64,000 nucleotides of DNA, taken from contig NZ_FNKB01000002.1 of assembly GCF_900102345.1 (NCBI RefSeq), positions 124,001 to 188,000 of the forward strand. Direction: 5' to 3'. Source of the stretch: Leucobacter chromiiresistens. Lineage in GTDB: Bacteria; Actinomycetota; Actinomycetes; Actinomycetales; Microbacteriaceae. Positions 62,222-64,000 of the stretch are shown here, piece after piece; within the stretch, counting starts at the first letter, position 1, and each line of letters opens with the position of its first letter. The notes under the pieces are model-generated. The model did no database searches, had not been told where the DNA came from, and saw nothing but the letters and a program-made list of their open reading frames with translations. A program made the translations under genes and the position numbers.

Positions 62222-63112
62222 ATGCACACCCCTTCCGTTCGCCTGCGCCTCGACCTGTCGTACGACGGCACCGATTTCTCGGGCTGGGCCGCGCAGCCCG
62301 GGCTGCGCACCGTGCAGGGCAGCCTCGAGGCCGCGCTCGCCACGCTGCTCAGGATCGCCGAGCCGGAGGCGGCGCGACTCACCGTCGGCGGGCGCACCGA
62401 CGCCGGGGTGCATGCGCGAGGCCAGGTCGCGCACCTCGACGTCACGCCGGCGCAGCTCGACAAGTGGACGGCGCGGCGCCGCCCGGGCGAGCGCGAGCTC
62501 GGCGACGACGAGCTTGCGCGGATGCGCGGCCGCAAACTCACCGGCGTCGTCTCCCGCGATGCGCCCGACATCGCGGTGCACACGGTGCGCGAGGTGCCCA
62601 CCGCGTTCGACGCGCGGTTCTCCGCGCTGCGGCGCCGCTACGAGTACCGCCTCATCGACGCCGACATGCGCAAGGATCCGCTGGTGGCGCGCTACACCGC
62701 CCACGTGCCGCGACCGCTCGACTTCGACGCCATGCAGGCCGCCGCCGACGACCTGCTCGGCCTGAACGACTTCACCACCTTCTGCAAAGCCCGCGAGGGC
62801 GCCACCGCGGTGCGCGACCTGCTGCGCTTCGAGTGGCGCACGACCGAGGACGGCGCCTACGCCGCGCGCATCGAAGCCGACGCGTTCTGCCACTCGATGG
62901 TGCGGGCGCTCATCGGCGCCGTGGTGGCGGTGGGCAGCGGCCGCATCGCCCGCGAGGAGCTGGCGGCGCTGCGCGACGCCCGAGCGCGCACCAGCCGCTT
63001 CACGGTGATGCCGGCGCACGGGCTCTCGCTCGAGGAGATCGCCTACCCGGGTGACGACGCCCTCGAGGAGCGCGCGGAGGCCACGCGGGCTCGGCGCGAT
63101 CCGCTCCCGTGA
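62222..63112 (+). CDS. truA: tRNA pseudouridine(38-40) synthase
   Basis: A 296-residue pseudouridine synthase acting on the anticodon arm. Catalytic Asp in TVGGRTDAGVHARGQVAH; further blocks LDLSYDGTDFSGWAAQPG, TFCKAREG and FCHSMVRALIGAVVAVG. In related genomes truA usually follows rplQ directly; here 7 kb of envelope genes lie between. A weak leader and no terminator separate it from rplM. Confidence 0.95.
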   Translation: MHTPSVRLRLDLSYDGTDFSGWAAQPGLRTVQGSLEAALATLLRIAEPEAARLTVGGRTDAGVHARGQVAHLDVTPAQLDKWTARRRPGERELGDDELARMRGRKLTGVVSRDAPDIAVHTVREVPTAFDARFSALRRRYEYRLIDADMRKDPLVARYTAHVPRPLDFDAMQAAADDLLGLNDFTTFCKAREGATAVRDLLRFEWRTTEDGAYAARIEADAFCHSMVRALIGAVVAVGSGRIAREELAALRDARARTSRFTVMPAHGLSLEEIAYPGDDALEERAEATRARRDPLP

Positions 63113-63128
63113 CGCTCAGCTGACCCGC

Positions 63129-63155
63129 TTGCACCGCTCCGGTCTGTGCTAGGCT
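63129..63155 (+). promoter_or_regulatory. Candidate rplM-rpsI promoter (extended -10)
   Basis: TTGCAC (63129-63134) and an extended -10 TGCTAGGCT (63147-63155) with a short 15-base spacer. A small GGTGC-GCAA-GCACC hairpin follows at 63164-63177 in the leader. Confidence 0.5.
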
Positions 63156-63276
63156 TGACCCTTGGTGCGCAAGCACCCGATTTGTTGAGCCCTCCAGCCG
63201 CGCGCGCACCCCTCGGGGACCACGCACCGGAGCGGGATTCACGAACTCCTCCAATTCGACAGAAAGCAGCACTCTA

Positions 63277-63723
63277 GTGACTCGCACGTATTCACCGAAG
63301 GCCGCCGAGCAGAAGCACGATTGGGTCGTCATCGACGCCGCAGACGTGGTGCTCGGCCGCCTGGCATCGCACGCGGCAGCCCTGCTCCGCGGCAAGCACA
63401 AGACCACCTTCGCCCCCCACATGGACATGGGCGACTACGTGGTCATCATCAACGCCGACAAGGTCGTGCTGACCGGCAACAAGGCGAAGAACAAGCGCGC
63501 CTACCGTCACTCGGGCTACCCAGGCGGCCTCCGCTCCGTCAGCTACACCGAGCTGCTCGAGAAGAACCCCGAGCGCGCGGTCGAGAAGGCGATTCGCGGC
63601 ATGCTCCCGAAGAACTCGCTCGGCGCAGATCTGTTCCGCAAGCTGAAGGTGTACGCAGGTGCGGAGCACCCGCACGCGGCTCAGCAGCCCACCCCCTACA
63701 CCTTCGGCCAGGTCGCGCAGTAA
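63277..63723 (+). CDS. rplM: 50S ribosomal protein L13
   Basis: A 148-residue L13, an early assembly protein. GTG start: [20 protein letters not shown], then [25 protein letters not shown] precedes the start. Operon partner of rpsI, 33 bases downstream. Confidence 0.98.
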   Translation: MTRTYSPKAAEQKHDWVVIDAADVVLGRLASHAAALLRGKHKTTFAPHMDMGDYVVIINADKVVLTGNKAKNKRAYRHSGYPGGLRSVSYTELLEKNPERAVEKAIRGMLPKNSLGADLFRKLKVYAGAEHPHAAQQPTPYTFGQVAQ

Positions 63724-63756
63724 TCGCGCCCCGAGACCTCAGAGAGAGAATTCACA

Positions 63757-64000
63757 GTGACTGAAGAGCAGACCGTGGCCACCGAGAGCTACACCACCGA
63801 GACGCCGGCCGGGCAGGCCGCCGCCGCTTCCCCCCGTCCCGCGCTCACCGTTCCCGGTGCAGCAGTGGGCCGCCGCAAGCAGGCCATCGCCCGCGTGCGC
63901 CTCATCCCCGGCTCGGGCACCTTCACGGTGAACGGCCGCGAGTTCGCGGAGTACTTCCCGAACAAGCTGCACCAGCAGCTCATCACCGACCCCTTCACGG
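63757..64000 (+). CDS. rpsI: 30S ribosomal protein S9, N-terminal part (3' end outside window)
   Basis: 81 codons are visible, starting with GTG behind AGAGAGAG. An acidic extension of about 35 residues ([20 protein letters not shown]) precedes the S9 core [20 protein letters not shown], then [12 protein letters not shown]. The rest, including the C-terminal Lys-Arg tail that touches the P site, is cut off by the window edge. Confidence 0.97.
   Translation, partial: MTEEQTVATESYTTETPAGQAAAASPRPALTVPGAAVGRRKQAIARVRLIPGSGTFTVNGREFAEYFPNKLHQQLITDPFT

Overview
The window is high-GC DNA with strong G/C at third codon positions, frequent GTG and TTG starts, Shine-Dalgarno (SD) sites of the GGAGG type and many long GC-rich hairpin terminators. 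The ribosomal and RNA polymerase operons, the split of rpsD and rpsN away from their usual neighbours, an Opu-type osmolyte transporter and LAxTG-type surface proteins all suggest an actinobacterium, most likely of the family Microbacteriaceae. A Leucobacter-like genus is a guess from protein flavour, not a proven assignment.

Layout. (1) 1-4.4 kb: the end of a SelO gene, a DJ-1/PfpI gene, an NAD(P)-binding protein, and a Fur-family regulator followed by a catalase, closed by a strong terminator. (2) 4.4-10 kb: an accessory segment with a very large ATP-binding LuxR regulator, a secreted protein with two CshA-like repeats and an LAxTG anchor, and an unknown small protein. Its intergenic DNA is AT-richer than the surroundings and shares a TACTGCA motif. 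(3) 10-14.9 kb: an orphan ectB (diaminobutyrate aminotransferase) behind a heavily structured leader, then a four-gene OpuC-type ABC transporter. (4) 14.9-21.2 kb: single genes for cell envelope and housekeeping roles (NUDIX, VanY-type carboxypeptidase, CapA-like, nitrilase-family amidohydrolase, DUF4916-like, SprT-like, spermidine-synthase-like, PAP2). (5) 21.3-31.3 kb: rpoB-rpoC, a UUCG terminator and three uncharacterised genes in an overlapping array. (6) 31.3-36.1 kb: the str operon (rpsL, rpsG, fusA, tuf) with its own promoter and hairpins between genes. (7) 36.2-39.1 kb: an envelope-glycan pair (membrane NDP-sugar dehydratase and a WecA-like phosphoglycosyl transferase). (8) 39.1-55.2 kb: the S10, spc, secY-adk-map and alpha (infA to rplQ) operons. 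(9) 55.2-62.2 kb: two large envelope or secreted genes, an LAxTG-anchored nuclease/5'-nucleotidase and an SGNH-acyltransferase, placed between rplQ and truA. (10) 62.2 kb to the end: truA, rplM and the start of rpsI.

Most of the window is core transcription and translation machinery. The accessory interest lies in the LuxR/adhesin-like island, the orphan ectB with its leader, the two LAxTG proteins, the Fur-catalase unit with a predicted leaderless, autoregulated promoter, and an asparagine at the RpoB position equivalent to E. coli His526. I saw no CRISPR array, insertion sequence, prophage, tRNA or rRNA gene. I did not find a clear, wholly new multi-gene system; the best candidates for new biology are listed as findings with their limits.
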